A stretch of DNA of 39,550 nucleotides, taken from IMG/VR virus record IMGVR_UViG_3300020000_000037, positions 1 to 39,550 of that record, one strand, 5' to 3'. Shown here in pieces: positions 28,146 through 37,664 of this stretch. The notes under the pieces are model-generated. The model saw only the letters and a program-made list of their open reading frames with translations. It ran no database searches and had not been told where the DNA came from. Every line of letters begins with the position of its first letter. Position 1 is the stretch's first letter. Made by a program: the position numbers and the translations under genes. Source of the stretch: a virus.

Positions 28146-29627
28146 TCACTCTTCGATTTTAGCTAATTCATCATCAAGCAATTTAGCATTTTTAGAAACT
28201 TGTGATGCGTTACCCGCAGATGCACCTTTAAGAATATTTCCATAATATTTCGCCATTGTCTTACTCTTAAGAATTTGGTGAAATACTTTATATGTTTCAT
28301 ATCCGGCATAAACTAGTGGAGCGCTTATAGCTCCTGTTTTTCCTATTGCTCCTGCTACTCCGGCCTTATGAATTCCATAACCGCCCAATCCCAATAATGT
28401 GCTTGTGTAAGGAGATTTAAATGATTGCTTAATGCTTTTCAAAATGAATTTTCCCATTTTTTCTGAACTTTCTACTGCTGCCCACGCTTCATTAGCAGAT
28501 TTATTTAATTTTCTAAATTCTGGATTATGTTTGGCTCCATATTCGTCAAGAGCTCCTATCACTTCTTTTTTCACTAAATCTAAATTAACAATCATTTTCT
28601 TTTTTATTTTTGCAGGAACTGTAATATCAAAACCACCAAGAGAATCTTTGATCTCATTAATACTTTTCCTAAAATCAATTAATTCTTTAACTTCAATTTG
28701 TCCATTTTTCATTTTTTTTTGGATTTCATTAACTTTAATCAATGATTTTTCTGTAGAAGGTCTTGTGCCTCCACTTTCAAGAGTTTTTTCTAGATTTGAC
28801 AAGGACTTTTGGAATGAATGAGAAGTTAATTCTGCTCCTTCAGGAATCAATTTTTCACTTTCATTAAATAAATTTCCAGCGAATTTTCTAGCTCCGCCTT
28901 TCCTGTGAGACATTAAATCTAACACAACCATAGTTCCAATCTTGGCAGCATCTCCTAATTTTTCTGTACCTGTATATTTAATGCCTTCTTTTGCCAAGTT
29001 GGCAACAACTGGAATCCCAATATTTCTCATCATGTTATATTTTCCGGAACCTGGAATCATAAATGAAGCAATATCTGAAAGTACTTCATCGCTTTTTTCC
29101 TCTGCTTCATTTTTCGCTTTTGTATATCCCTTTGTTGATTTTTCACTTAATTCTTTTAAACTTTTAGAAGTTGGAAGATTTGTTTCTGGATTAGCTCCAA
29201 ATAGATATTTTCCAAATGAATAAAGATCTCCTGGAAGTCCTAAAATTGTTTCTCCGATTCTTGAAGTACCCCTAGCAATATTTCTCTCGATCTCTCTTTC
29301 TAAATCATTTTCTTCTTCAAAAGGAAACTCTTTTTCTTCTTCCTGTAGAGACTCTATCTCTTGAGGTTCATTTTGAATTCCCTCTTTTTGTTCTATAGTC
29401 TCAAAATTTTCTAATTCATCTTCTTCTTTTTGATCAAATTCTTCAGGGAAACTAGTAAATTCAGTTTCCCCCCCCTTCCCTTTTCTAGAATAAAGAGGGC
29501 GTAATTGCTCTGAATTGTGATAGTCTGGCTCTAATTGATCTTTTGTGAAATAAGTAAAATCTTCATCATTGCTTCCTTCCCCTTCTAACTGATCCTTTGT
29601 GAAAAAAGTGAAATCTAAATCATTCAT
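28146..29627 (-). CDS. Candidate ejection protein (internal virion protein)
   Basis: A 493-residue protein. A duplicated N-terminal motif DFTFFTKDQLE / DFTYFTKDQLE (residues 5-33) precedes a long acidic stretch. Then ARGTSRIGETILGLPGDLYSF (about 118-140), a region of helices, and glycine-rich hydrophobic segments (STLLGLGGYGIHKAGVAGAIG) that could enter membranes. This composition, and the place after the tail genes, fits the large ejection proteins of P22-like phages (gp16). It starts on the ATGA overlap with the preceding gene. Confidence 0.65.
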   Translation of the reverse strand: MNDLDFTFFTKDQLEGEGSNDEDFTYFTKDQLEPDYHNSEQLRPLYSRKGKGGETEFTSFPEEFDQKEEDELENFETIEQKEGIQNEPQEIESLQEEEKEFPFEEENDLEREIERNIARGTSRIGETILGLPGDLYSFGKYLFGANPETNLPTSKSLKELSEKSTKGYTKAKNEAEEKSDEVLSDIASFMIPGSGKYNMMRNIGIPVVANLAKEGIKYTGTEKLGDAAKIGTMVVLDLMSHRKGGARKFAGNLFNESEKLIPEGAELTSHSFQKSLSNLEKTLESGGTRPSTEKSLIKVNEIQKKMKNGQIEVKELIDFRKSINEIKDSLGGFDITVPAKIKKKMIVNLDLVKKEVIGALDEYGAKHNPEFRKLNKSANEAWAAVESSEKMGKFILKSIKQSFKSPYTSTLLGLGGYGIHKAGVAGAIGKTGAISAPLVYAGYETYKVFHQILKSKTMAKYYGNILKGASAGNASQVSKNAKLLDDELAKIEE

Positions 29628-30799
29628 AAAGGTTTAGCGCCTCTTTTTTTAGCTTTTGAAACATCTGATTTAGGAACAAAAATATTTTCCCCATTCAATT
29701 CCATCAATACCAAGCCTTTTTGACTTGCTAATTTACGATCTGAATCTATTGATTTTGTGTAGGATTTTTTTGAATTTGATTCAATTTTTATAAAATCTTT
29801 TTTCAATTCATCTACGATATTTTTACTTCTTTTATCAGCTTCTCTTTCTGCTCTATCCCAATCAACATTTCTAACACCACCTTGCTCATCAACATAATTA
29901 ATTAAAGCTTGCTCGCGTGCCATATTTATAGAATTCAGCGTCCTCATTTGTTCAATGATCTCTTTTCTTCCTTCTTCCGTATTTGCTAATGTAGGAAGCC
30001 TTTTCATAAATTGAGTTAAGTCAAAATTTGTGACCCTAGATCCATAACTATCTTTAGCTTTAGTCGTAAAATCATTTATAGTTTTAATATATCTTTGAGC
30101 TTCAGGGGAGGCAAGCGCTGGAATAATCAATTCTCCGCTTTGAGGATTTAAGTTTAAGCGTGTTAATCCTGAAATTTGAGGTGATAATTCTTCAAGAATC
30201 CCTAATGCTGTTTGTTCATCTTCAAGAGATTTTACTTTTGTCTGTCTTTCTTGATAAAGAGGGAGATTCTTAGCATAACGTTCTTTTCCTAATCCCACTT
30301 CTTCTTTAGGTGTATATCCTGGGGTTTTAGATGTGTCTTGTGTTTTTTTTAAAAGGTTGGAAACATCAAGACCTCTTTGTTTTGAATCGACAAATTGCTT
30401 AATGAGTTCTGTTTTACCGCCTTCAGGAGCTGATTTATAAAGATCGGCTGCTTCTTGACCAAATTGATCTTTAATAACATTATATCTCTCAAGTTCCTGA
30501 AATTTTTCTTCAGGAGTTAGATTTTTTCTATCTTGTAAAAATTTTCCTTTTATTTCTTCCTGCTCCAATCCTTGCTTGCCTTTTAAAATTTCCTTTTGAA
30601 AATCTTTAGGCAATCCCTTGGTATTTACCTTATATTCTTCTTCCATAAAACGAGCTAGATTTTCATCTTCTTTTTTTTTAAATTCTTCTATTTTTTTTTC
30701 TCTTGCATGCTCTCCAATTAAATTGGATATTCCTGAAAATGCCCGAGTGAACTTTTCGGTTGTCGTAGGTTTTCGATTAGATTCAATTATTTGTACCAT
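29624..30799 (-). CDS. Candidate ejection protein (internal, coiled coil)
   Basis: A 391-residue protein, nearly all helical, charged and with long coiled coils (EHAREKKIEEFKKKEDENLARFMEEEYK). The start at 30799 (MVQIIESNRK) follows GGGGG; the longer frame overlaps the preceding gene. The end has a beta segment MELNGENIFVPKSDV. It resembles the middle ejection protein of P22-like phages (gp20) in style and place, but sequence similarity is not evident. Confidence 0.6.
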   Translation of the reverse strand: MVQIIESNRKPTTTEKFTRAFSGISNLIGEHAREKKIEEFKKKEDENLARFMEEEYKVNTKGLPKDFQKEILKGKQGLEQEEIKGKFLQDRKNLTPEEKFQELERYNVIKDQFGQEAADLYKSAPEGGKTELIKQFVDSKQRGLDVSNLLKKTQDTSKTPGYTPKEEVGLGKERYAKNLPLYQERQTKVKSLEDEQTALGILEELSPQISGLTRLNLNPQSGELIIPALASPEAQRYIKTINDFTTKAKDSYGSRVTNFDLTQFMKRLPTLANTEEGRKEIIEQMRTLNSINMAREQALINYVDEQGGVRNVDWDRAEREADKRSKNIVDELKKDFIKIESNSKKSYTKSIDSDRKLASQKGLVLMELNGENIFVPKSDVSKAKKRGAKPL

Positions 30800-30800
30800 T

Positions 30801-31391
30801 TTAACCCCCAAACATCTTTAAGGCATTTAAGAATCCTTCCGTATTCCTAGTATCTCCTTCATATAAATCTCCTCCCACAGGCGAAATAAGCCCTAGCATG
30901 CTTTCCCATAACTTTGGTTTATGCTGTTTTTTTTCTAGGAATCTTTCATATGGTCTCTTATCCAAAAGCTGGCTACTAAATCCCTGTAAATCCGATATAG
31001 CTTGTCTTTGAAGGTTTTGTCTTTGAGCTTGCAGATCTTGAGCGAAGTTTGAATATGCCGAAGTTGCTTTGTTCTGAAATCCGCTGCTTCTTCGAGTCCC
31101 TAAAGATCCTTGGCCACCTCCAGCGCTAAATCTTGATGCCATATTTCCAAGGCCTTGTTGGAATTGTCGGAATGCTGGAGCTTCCATTTCGTTGAACAAG
31201 CCTTCATCGCCTTGTGATAACCTAGAAAGATAACTTTCCGGTCCCACGCCTCCCATTGATTGCTCAAAAAGCTGCAATTGCTCTGGTGTATATTGTTGAA
31301 GTGCGCCCGCTTTATATCCTTTAGGTGTTTTATCTCCTGAAAAGTTAGGTGTCTTATTTCTTGGTTGAGATGCGGTTGCCATTGGGTTCAT
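30801..31391 (-). CDS. Candidate ejection protein (small, glutamine-rich)
   Basis: A 196-residue protein with a disordered N-terminus, glycine-rich GGGQGSLGTRRSSGF (about 95-110) and a glutamine-rich coiled coil (FAQDLQAQRQNLQRQAISDLQ). Such shapes are typical of P22 gp7-like and related DNA-transfer proteins. Strong ribosome site (AAGGAG). It precedes the two larger internal proteins and follows the tail hub, as in P22-like gene order. Assignment by context. Confidence 0.6.
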   Translation of the reverse strand: MNPMATASQPRNKTPNFSGDKTPKGYKAGALQQYTPEQLQLFEQSMGGVGPESYLSRLSQGDEGLFNEMEAPAFRQFQQGLGNMASRFSAGGGQGSLGTRRSSGFQNKATSAYSNFAQDLQAQRQNLQRQAISDLQGFSSQLLDKRPYERFLEKKQHKPKLWESMLGLISPVGGDLYEGDTRNTEGFLNALKMFGG

Positions 31392-31409
31392 ATAGACTCC
31401 TTTTCTTAA

Positions 31410-31493
31410 TTAAACGTGATTACATGCTCTTCTAAGCACTATATTACCTATATGATGCCTATCTACTCCGTATTTTTTTGCTAAAAGCACTTG
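31410..31493 (-). pseudogene. Remnant of an HNH homing endonuclease C-terminus
   Basis: Between two tail genes the minus strand has a frame after TAA that reads QVLLAKKYGVDRHHIGNIVL and ends in NHV before TAA. It resembles the C-terminal HTH of the endonuclease at 23753-24391 (ISKEFPVSKTTILRIK...GHI). There is no start codon or HNH core, so it looks like a scar of a lost endonuclease gene. Confidence 0.45.
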
Positions 31494-31503
31494 TTATTCT
31501 TGT

Positions 31504-31977
31504 CTATGGGTTACCTAGGTACTCCAGGCAAATTAGCCCTTTAGTACAAGCAGGCGGGCTTCCCGCGCCTTTAGTTATCAATATACTTGTTGCGTTCACT
31601 TTAACATTGATTTGATTGGTTGCATTAACTACATCTACATATGGCAAAGCCTGCCAATTTGTGCCATCAAAAAATGTACCCCATATCCTTACAAAATTTG
31701 TTAGAGAAAGAAAGTCAAGTCCATGTGCAATGGTTAAATTTGTATCGGACCACTGGTAAACCTGTCTTACTCCCTGCTGCTTTTTAGCTTGGGTAATGTA
31801 CCAATTTTCTCCGGTTACGATAGAACGATTTGTTGGGAATGTACCAATTACTCGAGAATTTACATTATGAGCAATGTCCACATAGCTTCTGTTAACTTCA
31901 ACACATAATTGGTGAAGATCCTCAGGAAAGGTTCTTGTAGTTCTTAAAAAACCTGATTTGCTTAAAACATCATTCAT
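31504..31977 (-). CDS. Conserved tail-associated protein (157 residues)
   Basis: A 157-residue protein: TRTFPEDLHQLCVEVNRSYVDIAHNVNSRVIG near the N-terminus, TGENWYITQAKKQQGVRQVYQW and IAHGLDF in the middle. The strand-rich end is LICLEYLGNP. The pattern recurs in tail modules of related phages, but the function is not defined. It overlaps none of its neighbours and lies between the tail hub and the ejection proteins. Confidence 0.65.
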   Translation of the reverse strand: MNDVLSKSGFLRTTRTFPEDLHQLCVEVNRSYVDIAHNVNSRVIGTFPTNRSIVTGENWYITQAKKQQGVRQVYQWSDTNLTIAHGLDFLSLTNFVRIWGTFFDGTNWQALPYVDVVNATNQINVKVNATSILITKGAGSPPACTKGLICLEYLGNP

Positions 31978-31983
31978 ATAAAC

Positions 31984-34734
31984 CTAGCATAGATCTTGAC
32001 TTGGGCTAACGTCTAAAATAAATCCGTGGAGTTCTATTTCAGCAGTTTGATTAGAAAACGTAACATCTCTCATTTGCGCATCTGAAAGAGTGAATCCCAA
32101 TTGTACAGTATCGCCGATTAATGAAGTATTCATCCTATGCCATATTTGCGCTGATGGGGAAGTACCAGCAGCATTCGGGGCATTTCCTGGAAAGTTTAGC
32201 ATTTGAAGATTGGTATTTGCAGGAGTCAAACCTAAATTCGTAGTTTCAGGGCATGTATAGACAATTTGGCTAAAAATTAATGAGTCGTTTAATGATAGAG
32301 TTGTTGGAACAATAGGGCCCTGATTATATGGCGTAGCAGCATCTTGGCTCAAGTAAATCTGTACAGTAATTTGACCATTACTTGTCTTAGATAAGAGATA
32401 CTTCTGAGGGCCAATTCTTGTTTTTTTAGCTAAAGCCCAACCTATAGGGAATTGTTTAGTCTGAATAAAAGGAACATACAACCTTGTGATTTGCCCCCCT
32501 CCCTTATAATCTAAAACAGGAATATTTACAGATGGCTTTAACATAAAATCATTGGCTGTTACATTGAATATAGAAAATATGGAATTATTCAATGCGGCGG
32601 ATACCGTTCCGATGGCTCCAGTTATTATAATATAATCTTGGTTGTTTAAGCAGTGATTAGGAGATGTCACAGTATTTGCCAATATGTTTTGAATAGACAA
32701 GGAAGGTTCTTCGTCAGTATCCTTATCGTTTCTAAACATCACATAGCCTTGCTGATTTCCAGCAATTACCTGTATCTGCCCGTCTGCATTATCTCCGGAA
32801 TTCCAAGGAGAGTTCCAATCAGCCCATGACTCTATATTCAAAGTAGCCCAGGTATCTCCGCCTGTTGGTGTAATCGTTCCATATGTCGTATAGTTTTCAA
32901 GAAAAATAGCAAAAGACTGATCGCGATAATTGTAAAATAGAGTTTCATTAGGAAATATATTTCCATCTTCTTCATAATTTGGATAGGTGAAATAGCACCA
33001 TTCGTTAATGAAATCTCTTATAGCTGTCACTCGTTCATTTCCGTTATTATTTGTATTTATCTGGAATGCTTGATCTGGAATATCTAAATCGAATCTGCTA
33101 GCTCCTACTTGATTGGATATGATAAATCCTCTATTGCCCCTAGACAAAACCCCTTGGTCCATATCAACGACTGAAAATGTGCTAGATGTTCCAAGCTCAG
33201 AGTTTACTTTGAAAAACTCAAATGGATTTTCGTCATTGCCTGTAGCAACTAATCTGGCCTGTAACTTTGTGAACCCTGTTATAATGACGTCTTCATTAAA
33301 TGAAGATGACACTATTCGATCGGTTAGACCAAGTGAGAGAAATCCTCCAAATCCAAATTGGTCTTCGAACATTGCACAAGGTGATGCGCCAAGATTTGTC
33401 GGAGTCAATAAAGCAACGAATTCATTCAATATACTAGTAGGTGTATCAATCGTTGCTGTAGGCTTATTAGTATATGAAGCCGTATAATAAGGAGTCCCAT
33501 TCTGAGTAAATACTATCGTGTCAGGTAAATAAATCGGATTCCCTGAAGACGTCTGAACTATAGGACCAAAAAAAACAAGACGGTCTTTATAAGGAAGAAT
33601 TAATTTCGCCCCTGCAAGATAATAGATTGCAGGCTTTAAACCAGCTATTGAATAAGGCAATTGGTTTAAAGGAGGCATATAGTTCACCCAGCCAAAACCC
33701 GTTTGAAAAGTAGGCGGCACAGTCAAACTCGTAGGAGGCCCATCATAAAATCTAACACAATCTAAAGTTGCATTGGAATTATTTGTTAGATATTGAAGCA
33801 TTCCTACTGTATAAGCAGAATTTTGTATAGTGGCATTTGGAAATACAACAGTGAATGTATTTCCTGCCACTGTTACATAACCCGTCTGAAAGTTAAGCCC
33901 TGATCCTCCTACAAATTCATTTGCAAAAACGAAATCTCCTACAACTAATGGATTTCCAACTATGGTAAATTGCATGGTTGTTGGATTTACAAAAGTTGCT
34001 GCTGTTAATGTAGGAACTGTAGAGGCACTAGCAAATTGCATGCCAACATTATTAATTGAAAATGGTACTGTAACACCATTTGTAACCCAAAGCGCATTCT
34101 CATAATTTGTTGACCAAAATTGCTGATAATTTTGACCATTCCAACGTAAAGGCGTCCATGTAGTTTTAGCAACATATGTTCCAGATGAAGAAGGGTTTTT
34201 ATAATAACTAACATCTGTAATTAGATAGGGTGAAACGGTACTTATGTTATAAGCATTTGTTGTGTCAAAGGCGATCTCTCCAGTGTCAGAAATAGGAGAT
34301 AATTGAAGTTCTTCCAATCCCATTACAGGCAATTGAGGAATAAAAACAATTGGGGTATTTATTTTAGACCCTGTAATCGTCAAAACACCTGTAGTCAAAT
34401 TCAAAGTACCGCTTCCAGTTCCATTCGTGATCAGCGTAACTACTGGGGTCATCCCTCCTGGATCGGTAAATATATCCGTTCCAATTTGAAACACCGAAAT
34501 CCCTTCAGGGATAGGATGAACGAAAATTGTTACAATACGATTCCCGCTTCCATCTGTCGTTGCAATCCATCTTTGCAATTGGCCTAATAAATCAGTTCCT
34601 CTTTTTCTTTTGATTTTAAGCCTATGTTGATAGGCATTAATGAGCACAGGGAAACTGTCATTGTCAATATTGAATGGCTCTATCCCTGTCCTAAGACCTC
34701 CGGATATTGGGCCTACAATTAATTTATCTGCCAT
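31984..34734 (-). CDS. Tail hub / tail accessory protein, P22 gp10-like by context
   Basis: A 916-residue beta-rich protein, starting MADKLIVGPISGGLRTGIEPF with a good ribosome site; a longer frame to 34809 overlaps the next gene. It has many short strands, aromatic repeats and two H/N-x-L...GD/QD blocks, for example NHCLNNQDYIIITG...NNSIFSIFNVTANDFML, similar to E1-FCCH-like phage modules. Length and place after the tail adaptor fit the gp10-type hub that joins adaptor and needle. The assignment rests on size, order and style, not on recognised catalytic residues. Confidence 0.65.
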   Translation of the reverse strand: MADKLIVGPISGGLRTGIEPFNIDNDSFPVLINAYQHRLKIKRKRGTDLLGQLQRWIATTDGSGNRIVTIFVHPIPEGISVFQIGTDIFTDPGGMTPVVTLITNGTGSGTLNLTTGVLTITGSKINTPIVFIPQLPVMGLEELQLSPISDTGEIAFDTTNAYNISTVSPYLITDVSYYKNPSSSGTYVAKTTWTPLRWNGQNYQQFWSTNYENALWVTNGVTVPFSINNVGMQFASASTVPTLTAATFVNPTTMQFTIVGNPLVVGDFVFANEFVGGSGLNFQTGYVTVAGNTFTVVFPNATIQNSAYTVGMLQYLTNNSNATLDCVRFYDGPPTSLTVPPTFQTGFGWVNYMPPLNQLPYSIAGLKPAIYYLAGAKLILPYKDRLVFFGPIVQTSSGNPIYLPDTIVFTQNGTPYYTASYTNKPTATIDTPTSILNEFVALLTPTNLGASPCAMFEDQFGFGGFLSLGLTDRIVSSSFNEDVIITGFTKLQARLVATGNDENPFEFFKVNSELGTSSTFSVVDMDQGVLSRGNRGFIISNQVGASRFDLDIPDQAFQINTNNNGNERVTAIRDFINEWCYFTYPNYEEDGNIFPNETLFYNYRDQSFAIFLENYTTYGTITPTGGDTWATLNIESWADWNSPWNSGDNADGQIQVIAGNQQGYVMFRNDKDTDEEPSLSIQNILANTVTSPNHCLNNQDYIIITGAIGTVSAALNNSIFSIFNVTANDFMLKPSVNIPVLDYKGGGQITRLYVPFIQTKQFPIGWALAKKTRIGPQKYLLSKTSNGQITVQIYLSQDAATPYNQGPIVPTTLSLNDSLIFSQIVYTCPETTNLGLTPANTNLQMLNFPGNAPNAAGTSPSAQIWHRMNTSLIGDTVQLGFTLSDAQMRDVTFSNQTAEIELHGFILDVSPSQDLC

Positions 34735-34742
34735 AAAAAATC

Positions 34743-35351
34743 CTAATTGCCAATCGCCACCCAATAGAATCCAACATAACTTGTTGTACCAGTATAATTC
34801 CATCTCCAATTTGTTAAAGTTTGCGAACCTGTAATATATGAAACAGTATTGGTTTCTGATGTTCCTGCCGATTTGCTAATTAATGTTGGGCAAATCACAA
34901 ACACATTATTAATAAATGGAGTTGGAAAAGTTATCAGCCCTGTCGATGATAGGGAATTTCCCGCACTTCTTCCCCATTGCATAAGGATTCCACCTGGGAG
35001 AGTTGTATATCCATTAAAATTTGCTGAAGGAGTTCCTGGTCCTGTCAACCTAATTCCTGTTCCTGAAGCTCCTCTTACAAACCACAAATCGCCAACTCCA
35101 GAAGTTAAAGATGAATAAAGTGTTTCAAAATTTAGACCCTGTAAACCTGAAGGAATAGTCCCATTACCTCCTGGAACTTCAAAAAGCTGGCATTGCTGGT
35201 GTGTCCCGCCATTATTTATGTTGAATCCAAAATGATCCACAGAAAGAAAGTTATCTATATTATTCGTATTCAACTTCATTTTTGGCTGATCGACAGACGG
35301 CTTATTAGTCGCTAAAGGTGTATCAAGGTTATAGTCCCAGAATAATGTCAT
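34743..35351 (-). CDS. Tail fibre protein with gp53-like C-terminal domain
   Basis: A 202-residue protein. The C-terminal half contains GYTTLPGGILMQWGRS followed by TGLITFPTPFINNVFVI, the signature of the gp53-like fibre tip (PF21882-type) with its QWG and FP.PF motifs. The N-terminal half has NHR-like fibre segments and a cross-linking glycine region. It is the most upstream of the fibre genes, directly after the tail adaptor, so it is likely part of the receptor-binding apparatus. Confidence 0.8.
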   Translation of the reverse strand: MTLFWDYNLDTPLATNKPSVDQPKMKLNTNNIDNFLSVDHFGFNINNGGTHQQCQLFEVPGGNGTIPSGLQGLNFETLYSSLTSGVGDLWFVRGASGTGIRLTGPGTPSANFNGYTTLPGGILMQWGRSAGNSLSSTGLITFPTPFINNVFVICPTLISKSAGTSETNTVSYITGSQTLTNWRWNYTGTTSYVGFYWVAIGN

Positions 35352-35353
35352 TT

Positions 35354-36571
35354 CTAAACTCCTAATGAGGATTGGTTATAGTTTCCTTGAAACCCTTGTC
35401 CGCTATATATATTTTGGCTTCTTGTAGAAGTGAATTGCCTTTGAGATCTGATATGTACCAGATCTTCTTGTTCTCTAAATAATGCCTCATACGCATTGAA
35501 TTGATCCCAATCGCCTGTATCTGATAAAATCTTCCTTGCTGCACCCCTGGAAATATATTCTGACATATATCCAAAAGGGATGGCTCCCGTAGAATTAAGG
35601 AAAGCTGCAGGGGTTAAATAGGCGTCTAGTTCAACTAAGTATTGGGTATCCGGAGGAACCCTTAAAGTTAATACGTTATTGTAAAACAAGCAACTTCTCG
35701 GAAATCCTGTCTGATAATAGACGCATTGTCCATTTATAGGCATTCCTTGAGGTATAGCAGAAGGAAAATAAACATTTGTTGCAATTCCGGTGAAGTAATT
35801 GAATGTATTTTGAGTTGTAGCATAGTTAACACCCAATCCCCCTCCATCGACTAGAACGGTATTCCCATAAGGGGCCTTACCTTGATTAATGAGAAGACCA
35901 TAGTTTAAATTTCCGGAAAGAAATATACCTGAATCCGCCACTGAAATATTAGTTCCATCTGTTGCTTGAGATGTAAAAAATACTTGAGATAGCATACTAG
36001 TGGTAGGAATAACAGGAACATTAGTTCCTAATCCGCTATCTAATGGAGGGTCTTGATTTACTCCTGTGGAAATTATACCCGTAATATCTATATGCCCTCT
36101 GCAAATCGCTGTTGAAACTGGGAAATTATTAGTTCCAACAGCTGGAACAATAGGAAATTGCAGGGTATAAGGGCCCGTTGAGCCATCTCCTGTTCCCGTT
36201 TGCACAGATCTTTGATTATAATTTGTCCAAACATTGAAGAAGAACTCTCTTTGGGTATTATAATTCATTTGAATTCCATTCGCATAAGCTGGACCAAAAA
36301 GTCCTTGATATACAGGAAACATTGCAACTTGCTGAATCGGATTATTCGTTTCTGTCTGAACGGAATATAGAGGCATATTATACTGATCAAAACCAGGTGT
36401 AGTCAAAAATTGATATTTGGTTTTCAAATCAAATAATTGCATTCTCGCATCGACATCCATTAGCCAAAAACGGTTAATATAGTCGATCAAAAGCGCATCC
36501 GTTATAACCGCATTAGAAGGAGATTTTATTATCCTTCTAATGTAGGTGATTATATCTTGCAAAGTGTTCAT
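35354..36571 (-). CDS. Tail adaptor protein, P22 gp4-like
   Basis: A 405-residue protein whose N-terminal MNTLQDIITYIRRIIKSPSN...LLIDYINRFWLMDVDARMQLFDLKTKYQF matches head-to-tail adaptors (helix bundle followed by YxF...TxPxxDxY). A long beta-rich insertion (about 110-290) separates it from the C-terminal helices (YISRGAARKILSDTGDWDQF...LFREQEDLV) that complete the core. It would dock to the portal bottom. P22 gp4 is much shorter, so the insertion is a lineage feature. AAAGG precedes the start. Confidence 0.75.
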   Translation of the reverse strand: MNTLQDIITYIRRIIKSPSNAVITDALLIDYINRFWLMDVDARMQLFDLKTKYQFLTTPGFDQYNMPLYSVQTETNNPIQQVAMFPVYQGLFGPAYANGIQMNYNTQREFFFNVWTNYNQRSVQTGTGDGSTGPYTLQFPIVPAVGTNNFPVSTAICRGHIDITGIISTGVNQDPPLDSGLGTNVPVIPTTSMLSQVFFTSQATDGTNISVADSGIFLSGNLNYGLLINQGKAPYGNTVLVDGGGLGVNYATTQNTFNYFTGIATNVYFPSAIPQGMPINGQCVYYQTGFPRSCLFYNNVLTLRVPPDTQYLVELDAYLTPAAFLNSTGAIPFGYMSEYISRGAARKILSDTGDWDQFNAYEALFREQEDLVHIRSQRQFTSTRSQNIYSGQGFQGNYNQSSLGV

Positions 36572-36580
36572 ATAAACCTT

Positions 36581-37147
36581 TTAAGAGCCATTAACTCCCA
36601 TAAATACAGATTTTCTTGTTGAAACAGGCCTAGCATCTAATCTTTGAATAGTTTTATCGACTACAAATGAGCCATAATATTGACCTACACCATCGGATCC
36701 AGTAGGCTTATCTTCCATATGCAAACGGTGGTAATTTCTTCTCCTTATCTGTTCTGCAAGATATCTAGGTCCCCAAACAGGTTTACCAACTGGCACATTC
36801 CAGAATTCAGCAGGAACACCGCCATAAGGTCTTGTCCAGATTTCTATCAAATCGTGGCTTTCATTATTTTCAGCAATGAACTGCACATATTCTTTATCAA
36901 ATTCATAATCTTTCCTGAATTTCTCATTGAACTTTTGCGCTGCCATAACTACACGAGCGGGTCTCAAATAATGATCTTTCGTTTTATCAATATCTACCTG
37001 TGCAATTTTAGGGCCCTCTGTTTCTTCCTTAGGCGCTTCATTCATCCTGTCTAATGTAAGATCCTTAACTTGCTTATCGAATTCGTCGAATTGAGCTTCT
37101 AATTTCTGCATTTCTGCATCTTGAATCTTTGGTTTTTTTTCTATCAT
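36581..37147 (-). CDS. Conserved head-module protein (188 residues)
   Basis: A 188-residue soluble protein with an N-terminal coiled coil (DAEMQKLEAQFDEFDKQVKDL), a central helical domain and a conserved looking block WTRPYGGVPAEFWNVPVGKPVWGPRYLAEQI followed by RRRNYHRLHM. It lies between decoration-like proteins and the tail adaptor, same direction. Related proteins occur in head modules; function unknown. Confidence 0.65.
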   Translation of the reverse strand: MIEKKPKIQDAEMQKLEAQFDEFDKQVKDLTLDRMNEAPKEETEGPKIAQVDIDKTKDHYLRPARVVMAAQKFNEKFRKDYEFDKEYVQFIAENNESHDLIEIWTRPYGGVPAEFWNVPVGKPVWGPRYLAEQIRRRNYHRLHMEDKPTGSDGVGQYYGSFVVDKTIQRLDARPVSTRKSVFMGVNGS

Positions 37148-37170
37148 TTTTACCTCTATTTTTTTAGTTT

Positions 37171-37620
37171 CTAATTTGGAGAAATATTAATAAAACTTCC
37201 TGCTATTTCTGTCCCTGTATTCAAATTTCCATTGGCATTTATGTCCCCTGTATTTACATCCCCAATAGGTATAATTTGAGGTTGTGTAGGATACGTAGAT
37301 GTTTGGAATAATGCATAGAAAGTCGAATCTATATTTAAAATTACTTCGTTAGGATTAGGAATTGCAATGACATATCCGCTTTGCTCATTCAACTGAATTG
37401 TTCCATTGAATCGTGGAATTATCAATCTGACCAATTGTCCTAATGAATAATTATGATTAACGGTAGTGGTAATTGTTGTGGTTTGACCTAATGCTATTGC
37501 GGATATGAAAAATTTGCTAGGTGCATAATATTGGGCATTGATAGCCACATTACTATAAAGGGCTACTGCTCCAGATATTATCGGATAGTATGGAAGCGTC
37601 ATTTTCAACCTTATTTTCAT
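37171..37620 (-). CDS. Decoration-like protein with an E1-FCCH-like module
   Basis: A 149-residue beta-rich protein. PYYPIISGAVALYSNVAINAQYY begins the conserved part; TTTITTTVNHNYSLGQLVRLIIPRFNG...LNEQSGYVIAI is the H-Y..GQ.V.. module shared with the 383-residue neighbour. Two starts are possible: 37620 (SD AGGAGG in a hairpin stem) and 37602 (MTLPYYP, AAGG six nt upstream). The end is glycine/asparagine rich. It may decorate the capsid surface. Confidence 0.65.
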   Translation of the reverse strand: MKIRLKMTLPYYPIISGAVALYSNVAINAQYYAPSKFFISAIALGQTTTITTTVNHNYSLGQLVRLIIPRFNGTIQLNEQSGYVIAIPNPNEVILNIDSTFYALFQTSTYPTQPQIIPIGDVNTGDINANGNLNTGTEIAGSFINISPN

Positions 37621-37623
37621 AAA

Positions 37624-37648
37624 GATGCCCTCCTATAAGGAGAGCATC
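37624..37648 (-). promoter_or_regulatory. Hairpin sequestering a ribosome site
   Basis: On the minus strand GATGC-T-CTCCT / AGGAG-G-GCATC folds with a 3-nt loop, burying the AGGAGG eight nt before the ATG at 37620; TTTATG follows. It can act as a translational lock, or as a weak terminator between the two decoration-like genes. Confidence 0.6.
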
Positions 37649-37664
37649 ACATTACAAAACGTAA

